64,000 bases of DNA, taken from the NCBI RefSeq assembly GCF_000244975.1, contig NZ_CM001440.1, positions 2,464,325-2,528,324 on the forward strand, written 5' to 3'. The stretch comes from Saccharomonospora cyanea NA-134 (GTDB lineage: Bacteria; Actinomycetota; Actinomycetes; Mycobacteriales; Pseudonocardiaceae). A program made the translations under genes and the position numbers. Under the pieces are notes generated by a model. That model worked only from the letters and a program-made list of their open reading frames with translations, made no database searches and was not told the origin of the DNA. Of this stretch, positions 16,613-24,193 are shown in pieces. Numbering within the stretch: the first letter of the stretch is position 1; the number at the start of each line of letters is the position of its first letter.

Positions 16613-17446
16613 ATGTCGGCGAGCAATGCCGACCGGCTCGCTGAGTCGGTGAACAAGGTGTCGGTGGGCCGGGTGTACGACTACCTGCTCGGGGGTGTGC
16701 ACAACTACGCGGTGGACCAGGCGTTCGCCGAGGAACAGCTGCGGCTGCTTCCCGACATCCGCGACTTCGCAGTGTCGAACAGGGCCTTTCTCGGACGTGC
16801 GGTGCGCTACGCCGTCGAGCAGGGCGTTCGCCAGTTCGTCGACATCGGGTCGGGGCTGCCGACACAGGGCAACGTGCACGAGGTCGCCGACGAGGTCGCG
16901 CCGGGCGAGTGCAGCGTCGTGTACATCGACAACGAGCCCATCGCCCAGGCGCACGCGGAGATCCTGCTCGAACGGACCGCGGACCCGGACCGCCACCGCG
17001 CCATCGACGCGGACTTCTTCGACGGTGCGCTGCTGTGGGAGCGGGTGCTCGAGACCGGGGTGATCGACGAGACGAAACCGATCGCGCTGCTCGCGGTGGC
17101 ACTGCTGCACTTCATGCCGCCGGAGACCGAGCCGGGCCGCGTGCTCGCCTACTACCGCGATCGGCTGCCCGAGGGCAGTCTGCTGGCCCTGTCCCACATC
17201 CACGTCGACCCGTCGGACACCGAGACGCTGAAGGTGTCGAAGAAGCTGACCGAGTCGTACGCGAAGAAGACCAACAGCCCCGCGATGCCGCGCCCGCGCG
17301 AGGAGATCGCCTCGTTCTTCGACGGCCTGGAGATGGTGGAGCCGGGCCTGGTGTGGCTGCCGGAGTGGCGCCCCGCCGGGGAGGACCCGTACAGCGGTGA
17401 GCCCGCGCGCTCGCGCGGACTCGCGGGGGTGGGCAGGAAGCGATGA
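16613..17446 (+). CDS. PF04672 family S-adenosyl methyltransferase (DUF574/SAV2177 type)
   Basis: A 277-residue protein. The opening SVGRVYDYLLGGVHNYAVDQ is the defining signature of this actinobacterial family. FVDIGSGLPTQGNVHEVA is motif I, VVYIDNEPIAQAHAE motif II, and LLAVALLHFMPP motif IV; the end carries PGLVWLPEWRP. Family members are numerous in actinomycetes and often sit near XRE/DUF397 regulators; their targets are unknown. I prefer ATG 16613 because GAGGAG is ten bases away; GTG 16604 would be too close to it. The stop overlaps the next gene by four bases, so the two are translationally coupled. Confidence 0.9.
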   Translation: MSASNADRLAESVNKVSVGRVYDYLLGGVHNYAVDQAFAEEQLRLLPDIRDFAVSNRAFLGRAVRYAVEQGVRQFVDIGSGLPTQGNVHEVADEVAPGECSVVYIDNEPIAQAHAEILLERTADPDRHRAIDADFFDGALLWERVLETGVIDETKPIALLAVALLHFMPPETEPGRVLAYYRDRLPEGSLLALSHIHVDPSDTETLKVSKKLTESYAKKTNSPAMPRPREEIASFFDGLEMVEPGLVWLPEWRPAGEDPYSGEPARSRGLAGVGRKR

Positions 17447-18312
17447 CGCCGGAACCGGGGCCCGGCGCGGAAGTGCTGCGGTACGCGGCGTTCACCACCG
17501 ACCCCGCCGGAGGTAACCCGGCGGGCGTGGTGTGCGAGGCGTCGGGACTGGACGACGCGGAGATGCTGGCCACCGCGGCCGAGGTCGGGTACTCGGAGAC
17601 CGCCTTCATCACCGGCGGTGATCCCGAGCGGCGACGGTTCGACCTGCGCTACTTCAGCCCCAGGGCGGAGGTGGCGTTCTGCGGCCACGCCACCGTGGCC
17701 ACCGCGGTGGAACTCGGCCGCAGACTCGGCCCGGGGCGGCTGGTGTTCACCACGAAGGCGGGTGAGGTCCCCGTGGACGTCACCACCGCCGACGCCGATG
17801 TTCCACGGGCCACGCTCACCAGCGTGGCCACGTCGTCGCGCCCGGCCGACGAGGCGGTGGTGGACGCCGCGCTGACGGCGTTGCACTGGTCGCGGGCCGA
17901 CCTCGATCCGCGGTTCCCACCACACGTGTCCTTCGGTGGCAACGACCATCTCGTCCTGGCCGCCGCCTCGCGCGAACGGCTCGCCGACCTCGACTACGAC
18001 TTCGACGCGCTCGGCGACCTCATGCGAGCCGAGGACTGGACCACCGTGCACCTGTTCTGCCCGGGCGCGCCCGGCGAGTTCCACGCCAGGAACCCGTTCC
18101 CGGTGGGCGGTGTGGTGGAGGACGCCGCCACCGGAGCGGCGGCCGCGGCGTTCGGCGGTTATCTGCGGCGGCTCGGCTACGTCACCGCGCCCGCGACCTA
18201 CGTCGTCCACCAGGGGGAGGACATGGGACGGCCGAGTGAACTTCGGGTCGAGGTCGAGCCAGCCGATCCGAGAGTGCGGGTGAGCGGTCAGGCCGTCGTC
18301 ATCCCGGCCTGA
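17443..18312 (+). CDS. PhzF family isomerase/epimerase
   Basis: A 289-residue diaminopimelate-epimerase-fold protein. Both half-domains are visible. FTTDPAGGNPAGVV and GYSETAFIT (with the catalytic Glu) are in the first half, and FCGHATVATAVELG is the conserved loop. FPVGGVVEDAATGAAAAAFGGYL in the second half is the family signature. PhzF isomerises trans-2,3-dihydro-3-hydroxyanthranilate, but most family members outside phenazine clusters have unknown substrates, and no phenazine genes are here. It overlaps the methyltransferase gene by ATGA, implying one transcript and perhaps one pathway. It converges on the VOC gene. Confidence 0.9.
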   Translation: MTPEPGPGAEVLRYAAFTTDPAGGNPAGVVCEASGLDDAEMLATAAEVGYSETAFITGGDPERRRFDLRYFSPRAEVAFCGHATVATAVELGRRLGPGRLVFTTKAGEVPVDVTTADADVPRATLTSVATSSRPADEAVVDAALTALHWSRADLDPRFPPHVSFGGNDHLVLAAASRERLADLDYDFDALGDLMRAEDWTTVHLFCPGAPGEFHARNPFPVGGVVEDAATGAAAAAFGGYLRRLGYVTAPATYVVHQGEDMGRPSELRVEVEPADPRVRVSGQAVVIPA

Positions 18313-18330
18313 CCGCTGTCCCCGGACCGC

Positions 18331-18720
18331 TCACGTGTCCTGCGGGTAGTACCGCAACTCGACCGAGTTGCCGTCCGGATCGCGCACGTAGATCGACTGG
18401 CCGGTGCCCCGGGCGCCGAATCGGGGCACCGGCCCCTCGTCGACGGTGAACACGCCGGACTCGATCACCTCCCGCCAGTCGAGTGGCGCGACGACGAGAC
18501 ACAGGTGGTCGACGTTGGACTCGCCGCGCGGCCCGTGCACGAGGTCGATGATGGTGTTCCGGTCGACCCGGGCCGACGGGAACGGAACCCGCCCGGCCCT
18601 CCATTCGTCCACCCTCACCGGTTCGAGACCGAGGACGTCGACGTAGAAGGCCAGTGAGCGCTCCACGTCGGCCACGTTGAGTACCAGGTGGTCGAACCCG
18701 GTCACTCGCACGACACTCAT
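18331..18720 (-). CDS. VOC family (glyoxalase/dioxygenase-fold) protein
   Basis: A 129-residue single vicinal-oxygen-chelate module pair. TGFDHLVLNVADVERSLAFY gives the first metal His and the beta-alpha start, NVDHLCLVV the second His, and YVRDPDGNSVELRYY the C-terminal Glu ligand. Enzymatic candidates include glyoxalase-like, fosfomycin-type or extradiol activity; none can be chosen from sequence. ATG 18720 overlaps the stop of the upstream DUF1801 gene by four bases, so both are made from one mRNA. Confidence 0.88.
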   Translation of the reverse strand: MSVVRVTGFDHLVLNVADVERSLAFYVDVLGLEPVRVDEWRAGRVPFPSARVDRNTIIDLVHGPRGESNVDHLCLVVAPLDWREVIESGVFTVDEGPVPRFGARGTGQSIYVRDPDGNSVELRYYPQDT

Positions 18721-19073
18721 TTCGCCTCCAACGAGTAGGCCTGGCGGAGCCAGTCGGTGAACAGTGTGTGGTCGAGGTCGGAGGTGTCGCCGAGCTTCAC
18801 GGACGCCATCGCGCGCGAACCGGCCCGCAGCCGTCCGGACCCGTCGGACACCTCCTTTCCCCGCCACAGCCCGAACGTCACGGACGAGGTGTGCGCCTTC
18901 ACCAGGCACACGGGTCGGCGGCCCGGCCGCTCGCCGAGGCTCCAGGTCGGGTGGCCGTGCCAGAGCGCGCCGGTGGCCTCGGGCAGTGCGTCGTCGACGA
19001 GGGCGCACAGTTGTTCGGCGAGCTGCCGCAGCGGTGGTTGAAGCGAGGCCACGTAGTCGGCCACGGTGGTCAT
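18717..19073 (-). CDS. DUF1801 domain protein
   Basis: A 118-residue cytoplasmic protein of the DUF1801/YdhG type. VADYVASLQPPLRQLAEQLCALV at the start and LWHGHPTWSLG, then VTFGLWRGKEVSDGSG, are the recognisable parts. The fold is SCP2/ferritin-unrelated and the function unknown. AGAAGGAG lies seven bases before ATG 19073. It forms a two-gene operon with the VOC gene and is transcribed away from LysR, a typical LysR target arrangement. Confidence 0.82.
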   Translation of the reverse strand: MTTVADYVASLQPPLRQLAEQLCALVDDALPEATGALWHGHPTWSLGERPGRRPVCLVKAHTSSVTFGLWRGKEVSDGSGRLRAGSRAMASVKLGDTSDLDHTLFTDWLRQAYSLEAK

Positions 19074-19106
19074 GGTTTCTCCTTCTTCCGGAAAGAGCCG
19101 GTGGTC

Positions 19107-19214
19107 TCAGGCGGGCTGGTGGTGCAGGTGCGCCACACTGGTGGTGAGCGGCACGAAGCCGGCGGCCCTCTGGGGCCGCATGGTCGGGAACTCCTTCGGG
19201 ATCGCGGTGCTCAC
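19107..19214 (-). CDS. possible 35-residue leader peptide
   Basis: A GTG-started frame (MSTAIPKEFPTMRPQRAAGF, then a hydrophobic and His-rich end) lies between the LysR gene and DUF1801. It ends 33 bases before DUF1801 in the same direction. Codon third positions are GC-rich, as in genes, but there is no ribosome binding site. It may be a leader peptide, a decayed gene end or chance. Confidence 0.25.
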   Translation of the reverse strand: MSTAIPKEFPTMRPQRAAGFVPLTTSVAHLHHQPA

Positions 19215-19267
19215 GACGTCAACGATGGTCCGTACCGCGGCCCGGACCAAGGCGTGATCGGGCTACG

Positions 19268-19290
19268 ATCGTTGATCCTGAGTCAACGAT
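19268..19290. promoter_or_regulatory. perfect dyad at the LysR gene start, probable LysR operator
   Basis: ATCGTTGA (19268-19275) and TCAACGAT (19283-19290) are exact reverse complements seven bases apart, ending ten bases before the LysR ATG. An additional half-site TCAACGAT stands at 19219-19226 toward the divergent DUF1801-VOC operon. This fits LysR binding with autorepression and control of the divergent genes. Confidence 0.7.
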
Positions 19291-19300
19291 GTGGGGTGAC

Positions 19301-20230
19301 ATGCTCGAACGGTACGAGCTCGAGACGTTCCTGACGCTCGCCGAGGAGCTGCACTTCGGCCGCACGGCGGAGCGGCTGCACGTCACCACGGGCCGGGTCA
19401 GCCACGTCGTCAAGGGACTGGAACGCAGGATCGGTGCGCCGTTGTTCGAGCGCACCAGCCGCCGGGTGCGGTTGACCGCGATCGGGGAACGCCTCGCCGA
19501 CGACCTCCGGCCCCTGGTCGACGGCATCGAGGAGGCGGTGCGCCGGGCCACCGACGCGGGCCGGGGCGTGTCGGGGGAGCTGAAGGTCGCCTTCCTCGGG
19601 GAGTGGGGGGCGCCTGTGGTGAGCGCCGCGGCCGGTCTGTTCTCCCGGCGGCACCCCGACTGCACGGTCCGCGTGGTGGAGGTGCAGTTGTCCAACAGCA
19701 GGGCGAGTCTGCTCGACGGTTCGGTGGACCTGCTGCTGGCGTCGTACCCGTTCGACGGCATGGCATGTGGTCCGGCGCTGCTGACCGAACGCAGGCTGCT
19801 GGCGGTGTCGGCGAGCCATCCGCTCGCCCGCCACGAGTCCGTGTCACTGGAGGTGCTGGGCGATCACCCGGTGGTGCAGTACCCGGCCGTGACGTCGGCT
19901 GGGTTCAAACGCGACCGCACGCCGGAGCGGACACCGTCGGGGAGGCCGGTTCCCGTGGGCCCCGCGGGGGCGACGTTCTCCGAGATGCTGTCGCTCGTCG
20001 CGCTGGGCCATGGTGTCCTTCCGGTCGGCGAGGAAACCCGCCGCTACCACCCGCGGCCGGACCTCGTCTACGTGCCGTTCCACGACGCGCCGCCCATCGA
20101 ACGCGGCTTCGTCTGGCTGGAGGCCAACACCATCGCGCGGGTGCGGGAGTTCGTGCGCGCCGCCACCGACGCCGTCCTGGGTGGGCAGTCGCCCGGGCGT
20201 GCGGCTCAGTCCGTCAGCGTGGCGAGGTAG
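19301..20230 (+). CDS. LysR family transcriptional regulator
   Basis: A 309-residue LTTR. The N-terminal winged helix-turn-helix is clear (LETFLTLAEELHFGRTAERLH, then VSHVVKGLERRIGAPLFERTSRRVRLT). A substrate-binding domain starts at about residue 90 (LKVAFLGEWGAPVVSAA). The inducer is unknown. ATG 19301 begins the conserved HTH; a GTG 12 bases earlier is a weaker alternative overlapping the dyad. Divergent from DUF1801-VOC with a shared palindrome, it probably regulates them. Confidence 0.9.
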   Translation: MLERYELETFLTLAEELHFGRTAERLHVTTGRVSHVVKGLERRIGAPLFERTSRRVRLTAIGERLADDLRPLVDGIEEAVRRATDAGRGVSGELKVAFLGEWGAPVVSAAAGLFSRRHPDCTVRVVEVQLSNSRASLLDGSVDLLLASYPFDGMACGPALLTERRLLAVSASHPLARHESVSLEVLGDHPVVQYPAVTSAGFKRDRTPERTPSGRPVPVGPAGATFSEMLSLVALGHGVLPVGEETRRYHPRPDLVYVPFHDAPPIERGFVWLEANTIARVREFVRAATDAVLGGQSPGRAAQSVSVAR

Positions 20231-20451
20231 GAGCTCAGCGCGTCGCGCACCGCCTCCGGCGGGTTCTGCTCGGGGTAGCGGCTGGCGTGGAGGGTGAGGC
20301 CGTCGACGTAGGCGTGCAACCTCGCGGCCGTGTTCTCCCACGACACGGGGTGCAGCGGTGCGAGGACGCTCTCCGGGCGGGTGCCGCCGTGCAGTTCGAC
20401 CACCGCGAGGCGGAACACAGCGCGCGTGCCTTCCCAGGCCTGGCGGCGCAA
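20206..20451 (-). pseudogene. C-terminal remnant of a TetR-family regulator
   Basis: An 81-residue fragment (WEGTRAVFRLAVVELHGG, SWENTAARLHAYVDGLTLHA, PEAVRDALSSYLATL) that reads like the last helices of a TetR ligand domain. No helix-turn-helix precedes it: an in-frame TGA stands six bases before the TTG that opens it. The 3' end overlaps the LysR gene end by 25 bases. Its missing half would lie to the right, where a truncated GNAT gene begins, so a deletion is likely. Confidence 0.6.
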
Positions 20452-20521
20452 CGGGTCTCAACTTCACGGCGCCCGCGGCGGGGAGGGTGAGCGCGGGCTA
20501 GCGTCGCACCCCCGCAGTCGG

Positions 20522-20752
20522 GTCCGAGGGGTGGCTGGTCAGGCGCTCAGCGCCCTCACGCGGTTCGCCTGGACACTGCCCGGCCTGTTCCGGGTCGAGC
20601 TCTACATCGAGCCCTGGAACATCGCCTCCGTACGCACGGCCGAGTTCGCGGGCTACGAGCGGGAGGGACTGCTGCGCAGTCACCAGGAGATCGGCGGCAG
20701 GCGCGTGGACATGCTGCTGTACGCAGCGATCAGGCCGCCCACCCCGACGTGA
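20522..20752 (+). pseudogene. C-terminal remnant of a GNAT acetyltransferase
   Basis: About 76 residues match the second half of RimJ/RimL-type GNAT enzymes: the acetyl-CoA loop end RGVAGQALSALTRFAW, then FRVELYIEPWNIASVRTAEFAGYEREG and the final strand RRVDMLLYA. The N-terminal half is absent, and the sequence before residue 1 (20452-20521) does not continue the fold. Next to the TetR remnant pointing the other way, it looks like the opposite end of a single deletion. Confidence 0.65.
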
Positions 20753-20766
20753 CCACCGACGGCACC

Positions 20767-20797
20767 GTGTCCGCAGCCGGTGCACGCGTGTTCGCAC
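20767..20797. repeat. two-unit 21-bp-period repeat
   Basis: GTGTCCGCAG (20767) and GTGTTCGCAC (20788) start 21 bp apart, in the orientation opposite to the 16434 copy. It sits 15 bases after the GNAT remnant stop and upstream of the DUF6351 gene. Confidence 0.65.
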
Positions 20798-20906
20798 TTC
20801 CGGGACGGTGCTCGGCCGGGTTGAGGCCAGGTGCACCCGAACGGATCATTACCGGATGCAACCGAGCGGCTACAGTACAGCGGCGCTGTCGGCAGGGGGA
20901 GGTCCG

Positions 20907-23129
20907 GTGAGACGCGGTTCGACGAGGTGGGGTGCCGTCCCGGCGGCGGTGATGACGCTGGTGTCCACGCTGGTCGTCGTGCTGTCGCCCGTGGAGAGTG
21001 CCGCCGAGGGACGCGGCGAGCTGTCGTTGCGGGTGCTGTCGGGTCGCGCCGACATGGTCACCGCGGGCGACGCGCTGCTCCAGGCCACGGTCTCGAGAAG
21101 GCTGCCTCTGGCCGCCGTCACCGTGCACGTCAACGGAGTCGACGTCACCGACCGGTTCACCACGGACCAGCGGAGCAGGACCCTCACCGGCCGGGTGAAC
21201 GGCCTGCGCGAGGGCCGCAACGACGTCGTGGTCTCCGTGCCCGGACGCGGGCGTCCGCGCAGCGAACTCACCCTCACCAACCACCCCGCCGAGGGGCCTG
21301 TCTTCTCCGGACCCCACCAGCAGCCGTTCGCCTGCGAGACCACGAAATTCCGCCTGCCGGTCGTCGGTGGCACACTCGGTGAGCCGATCGACGAGAACTG
21401 CTCGATCGAGACGAGGGTGGACTACTTCTACCGCACCACGGGCGGCTCCTTCGCCCCGTGGCCTGCGGCTGCCACCGAACACCCGGACGATCTCGCCATG
21501 ACCACGACCTCCGAGGGCCAGCGCGTGCCCTACGTGGTCCGGATGGAGACCGGCACCCTCAACCGCGGCATCTACCAGACGACGGTGCTGCACGACCCGC
21601 TCACGGAACCCGAGCCCGGGCCCGCCGCGCGGCCGGAGGGCTGGAACGGCCGGGTGATCTACACGCTCGGCGGCGGCTGCGTCAACGGCTGGTACCGGCA
21701 GGGAAACACCACCGGTGGGGTCACCGACGACTTCATGCTCAGCCGCGGCTACGGCGTCATGTCGTCGTCGCTCAACGTCTACGGCGCCAACTGCGCGGAC
21801 GTCACGGCGGCGGAGACGGCGATGATGGTGAAGGAACGCTTCGTCGAACGCCACGGCCCGATCGAGCACACCATCGGATACGGGTGTTCGGGAGGTGCCT
21901 ACCAGGCGCATCAGATCGTCGACAACTACCCGGGCATCTTCGACGGCATCATCGTGGGCTGCTCGTTCCCCGAGGTGGGCTTCGGCACGGTCAACTTCAT
22001 CACGGACGCCTGGCTGTTGCACGAGTACTTCACCAGGACCGACCTCGACTGGTCCGGGGAGCAGAAGCGCGCGGTCACGGGCTTCCTGCGGTACGAGACG
22101 GCTCCCAACGTGGCCGTCGGCGCCCGCCGCATCTCCCCGACGGCGTACTGCGACATGGTGCCCGCCGACCAGCGGTACCACCCGGAGACCAACCCGGACG
22201 GCGTGCGCTGTGGGGTGTACGACCACGCGGTCAACGTGTACGGCCGCGACCCGGAGACCGGGTTCGCGCGCCGGCCGCTCGACAACGTGGGCATCCAGTA
22301 CGGTCTGGAGGCGCTCAACGACGGCACCATCACGGTGGATGCGTTCCTCGACCTGAACGCGAACGTCGGTGGTTTCGACCACGACGCCAACCTCGTGCCG
22401 CAGCGTACGAAGGGCGACCGTGAGGCCATCCGCGTCGCCTACCGGACCGGGCGGCTCACCAACGGCGGCGGTGGGCTCGCCACGGTTCCGATCATCGACT
22501 ACCGCGCGTACACCGACGACAGTCCGAACGGCGACATTCACGTGCGCTACCACACCTTCTCGATGCGGGAACGGTTGCGTGAGGCCAACGGTTCGGCGGC
22601 CAACCAGGTCAGTCTGCTGGAGGACAACCGCTACGGCGGGTTCAGTACGCGCAGTCCTCTCCTGCGCAGTGCCATCGTCAACATGGACCGGTGGTTGACC
22701 AATCTGGACAGGTCAGGTGCGGCTCCCTTCGACATCGACGACATCGCCGAAGCGAAACCCGCGGCACTGCGGGAGGGCTGCCACTCCCGTGACGAGGAGC
22801 CCGTCTTCGTGGCACAGCCCTTGGACCGCGATCCGGCGAGCGAGTGCGAGCAGTGGTACCCGTCGGCGTCCTTCCCCCGTGAGGTCGCGGGGGAGAGCGT
22901 GACGGCCGACATCATCAAGTGCAGTCTCAAACCGGTGGATCCGGCGGACTACGACGTCGCTTTCACCGACGAGCAGTGGCAGCGGTTGCGAGCCACCTTC
23001 GCCGACGGCGTGTGCGACTACTCCCGGCCGGGTGTGGAGCAGCAGGGCCTGGTGGACACGTGGCTTCGGTACCCGGTGGTGGGGGTGGCGCAGGAGACGC
23101 AGGCGGCGCCTCAGAGCACGGACTGGTAG
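20907..23129 (+). CDS. secreted DUF6351 family protein (alpha/beta-hydrolase-like)
   Basis: A 740-residue exported protein. The start GTG 20907 follows a GGGGGAGG ribosome site and opens a signal peptide (RRGSTRW, then VMTLVSTLVVVLSP, cleaved near SAAEG). An N-terminal Ig-like beta domain (about 35-120) precedes a catalytic region with VIYTLGGGCVNGWYRQG and GYGCSGGAYQAHQIVDNYPG. The latter is a nucleophile-elbow-like GxSxG, followed by IIVGCSFPEVG. Actinobacterial DUF6351 proteins are uncharacterised; tannase- or polyester-depolymerase-like activity is a reasonable guess. The frame is open from 20808 and ATG 20856 is an alternative start. The last 19 bases overlap the convergent GT4 gene. Confidence 0.85.
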   Translation: MRRGSTRWGAVPAAVMTLVSTLVVVLSPVESAAEGRGELSLRVLSGRADMVTAGDALLQATVSRRLPLAAVTVHVNGVDVTDRFTTDQRSRTLTGRVNGLREGRNDVVVSVPGRGRPRSELTLTNHPAEGPVFSGPHQQPFACETTKFRLPVVGGTLGEPIDENCSIETRVDYFYRTTGGSFAPWPAAATEHPDDLAMTTTSEGQRVPYVVRMETGTLNRGIYQTTVLHDPLTEPEPGPAARPEGWNGRVIYTLGGGCVNGWYRQGNTTGGVTDDFMLSRGYGVMSSSLNVYGANCADVTAAETAMMVKERFVERHGPIEHTIGYGCSGGAYQAHQIVDNYPGIFDGIIVGCSFPEVGFGTVNFITDAWLLHEYFTRTDLDWSGEQKRAVTGFLRYETAPNVAVGARRISPTAYCDMVPADQRYHPETNPDGVRCGVYDHAVNVYGRDPETGFARRPLDNVGIQYGLEALNDGTITVDAFLDLNANVGGFDHDANLVPQRTKGDREAIRVAYRTGRLTNGGGGLATVPIIDYRAYTDDSPNGDIHVRYHTFSMRERLREANGSAANQVSLLEDNRYGGFSTRSPLLRSAIVNMDRWLTNLDRSGAAPFDIDDIAEAKPAALREGCHSRDEEPVFVAQPLDRDPASECEQWYPSASFPREVAGESVTADIIKCSLKPVDPADYDVAFTDEQWQRLRATFADGVCDYSRPGVEQQGLVDTWLRYPVVGVAQETQAAPQSTDW

Positions 23130-24133
23130 ATCCGTGCGTAGCGGTCGGCCATCATGTCGACGTCGAAGCGCAGTTCGGCCTCCCTGCGGCAGTCGTGCGG
23201 GGAGAGCTCGCCGACGCGGCCGATGGCCCGGGCCAGGCTCTCGACGTCGTCACACACGTATCCGGTGCGGCCGTGGGTGACGACCTCGGGCACCGAGCCC
23301 CGGCGGAAGCCGACCACCGGTGTTCCGCACGCCATGGCCTCGACCATGACGATGCCGAAGGGTTCCTCCCAGCAGACGGGGAAGACGAGACAGCGGGCGT
23401 CCTGGAGCAGTTCCACCTTGCGGGCGCGGTCGGCTTCGCCGAGCCATTCCACACCCTCGCCGAGTAGCGGAGCGATCTCGCGGTCGAAGTACGCCTTCTC
23501 CTCGGGTTCGCGGCACTTCGCGGCGATCTTGAGGTGGATACCGGCGCGCCGGGCGGCGGCGATGGCCTGGGGGATGCCCTTCTCCGAGCACGCCCGGCCG
23601 AGGAACAGGGCGTAGTCGTCCTTGTCCTCGCGGAAGGGGAACCGTTCGACGCGCACGGCGTTGTGGACGGTGCCGATCCAGTTGAGGTCGGGGGAGAGCC
23701 GTCGCTGGGCGTCGGAGACGGCGACGAGCTGCACGCTGTCGCCCAGCCCCCGGTAGTACCGGCCCATCTCGCCGTTCACGGGCCCGTGGGCTGTGAGAAC
23801 GGTCGGCATGGTGCGGCCGCGTGCCATGAGCGGGCCCGCGAGGCTGTGGTCGTGCACGACATCGGGGTCGATCTTCTCGATGATGTCGGTCAGCTCCGCG
23901 GCGTGGGTCACCTCGGGAAGCACCTGGCCGAGCCGGTCCTCGTTCGGTCGGTCGTACGTCGGCACGAAGTCGGCGGGTGTTCCGTTGCGGCCGACGCCGA
24001 CGAGCGTGATGTCCAGTCCTCGCAAGGTGAGCTGTTCGATGAGATCGCTGGCCATGGCTTCGATGCCGCCGTAGGCGGTGGGGGGAAGTTCGAACCACGG
24101 GGGAGCGATCATGGCGATTCTGGGTTGCCTCAT
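23111..24133 (-). CDS. glycosyltransferase family 4
   Basis: A 340-residue GT-B enzyme. The start RIAMIAPPWFELPPTAYGGIE is typical of GT4 enzymes paired with glycogen-debranching proteins. The donor domain shows ALFLGRACSEKGIPQAI and EEPFGIVMVEAMACGTPVVGF, with intact EX7E glutamates. The acceptor is unknown. It starts 60 bases after the debranching-type gene and is probably co-transcribed with it, suggesting work on an alpha-glucan or compatible-solute glycoside. Confidence 0.9.
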   Translation of the reverse strand: MRQPRIAMIAPPWFELPPTAYGGIEAMASDLIEQLTLRGLDITLVGVGRNGTPADFVPTYDRPNEDRLGQVLPEVTHAAELTDIIEKIDPDVVHDHSLAGPLMARGRTMPTVLTAHGPVNGEMGRYYRGLGDSVQLVAVSDAQRRLSPDLNWIGTVHNAVRVERFPFREDKDDYALFLGRACSEKGIPQAIAAARRAGIHLKIAAKCREPEEKAYFDREIAPLLGEGVEWLGEADRARKVELLQDARCLVFPVCWEEPFGIVMVEAMACGTPVVGFRRGSVPEVVTHGRTGYVCDDVESLARAIGRVGELSPHDCRREAELRFDVDMMADRYARIYQSVL

Positions 24134-24193
24134 GTTGGCCCCAATTCCCGTGGGGCGGTGGGGTAAACGACGAGGTCCCGAACGTCCTTCTAC

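Noticed and set aside
17443-18312. Phenazine biosynthesis
   Set aside because: Only a PhzF-fold gene is present; no phzA/B, D, E or G neighbours. The family is broad.
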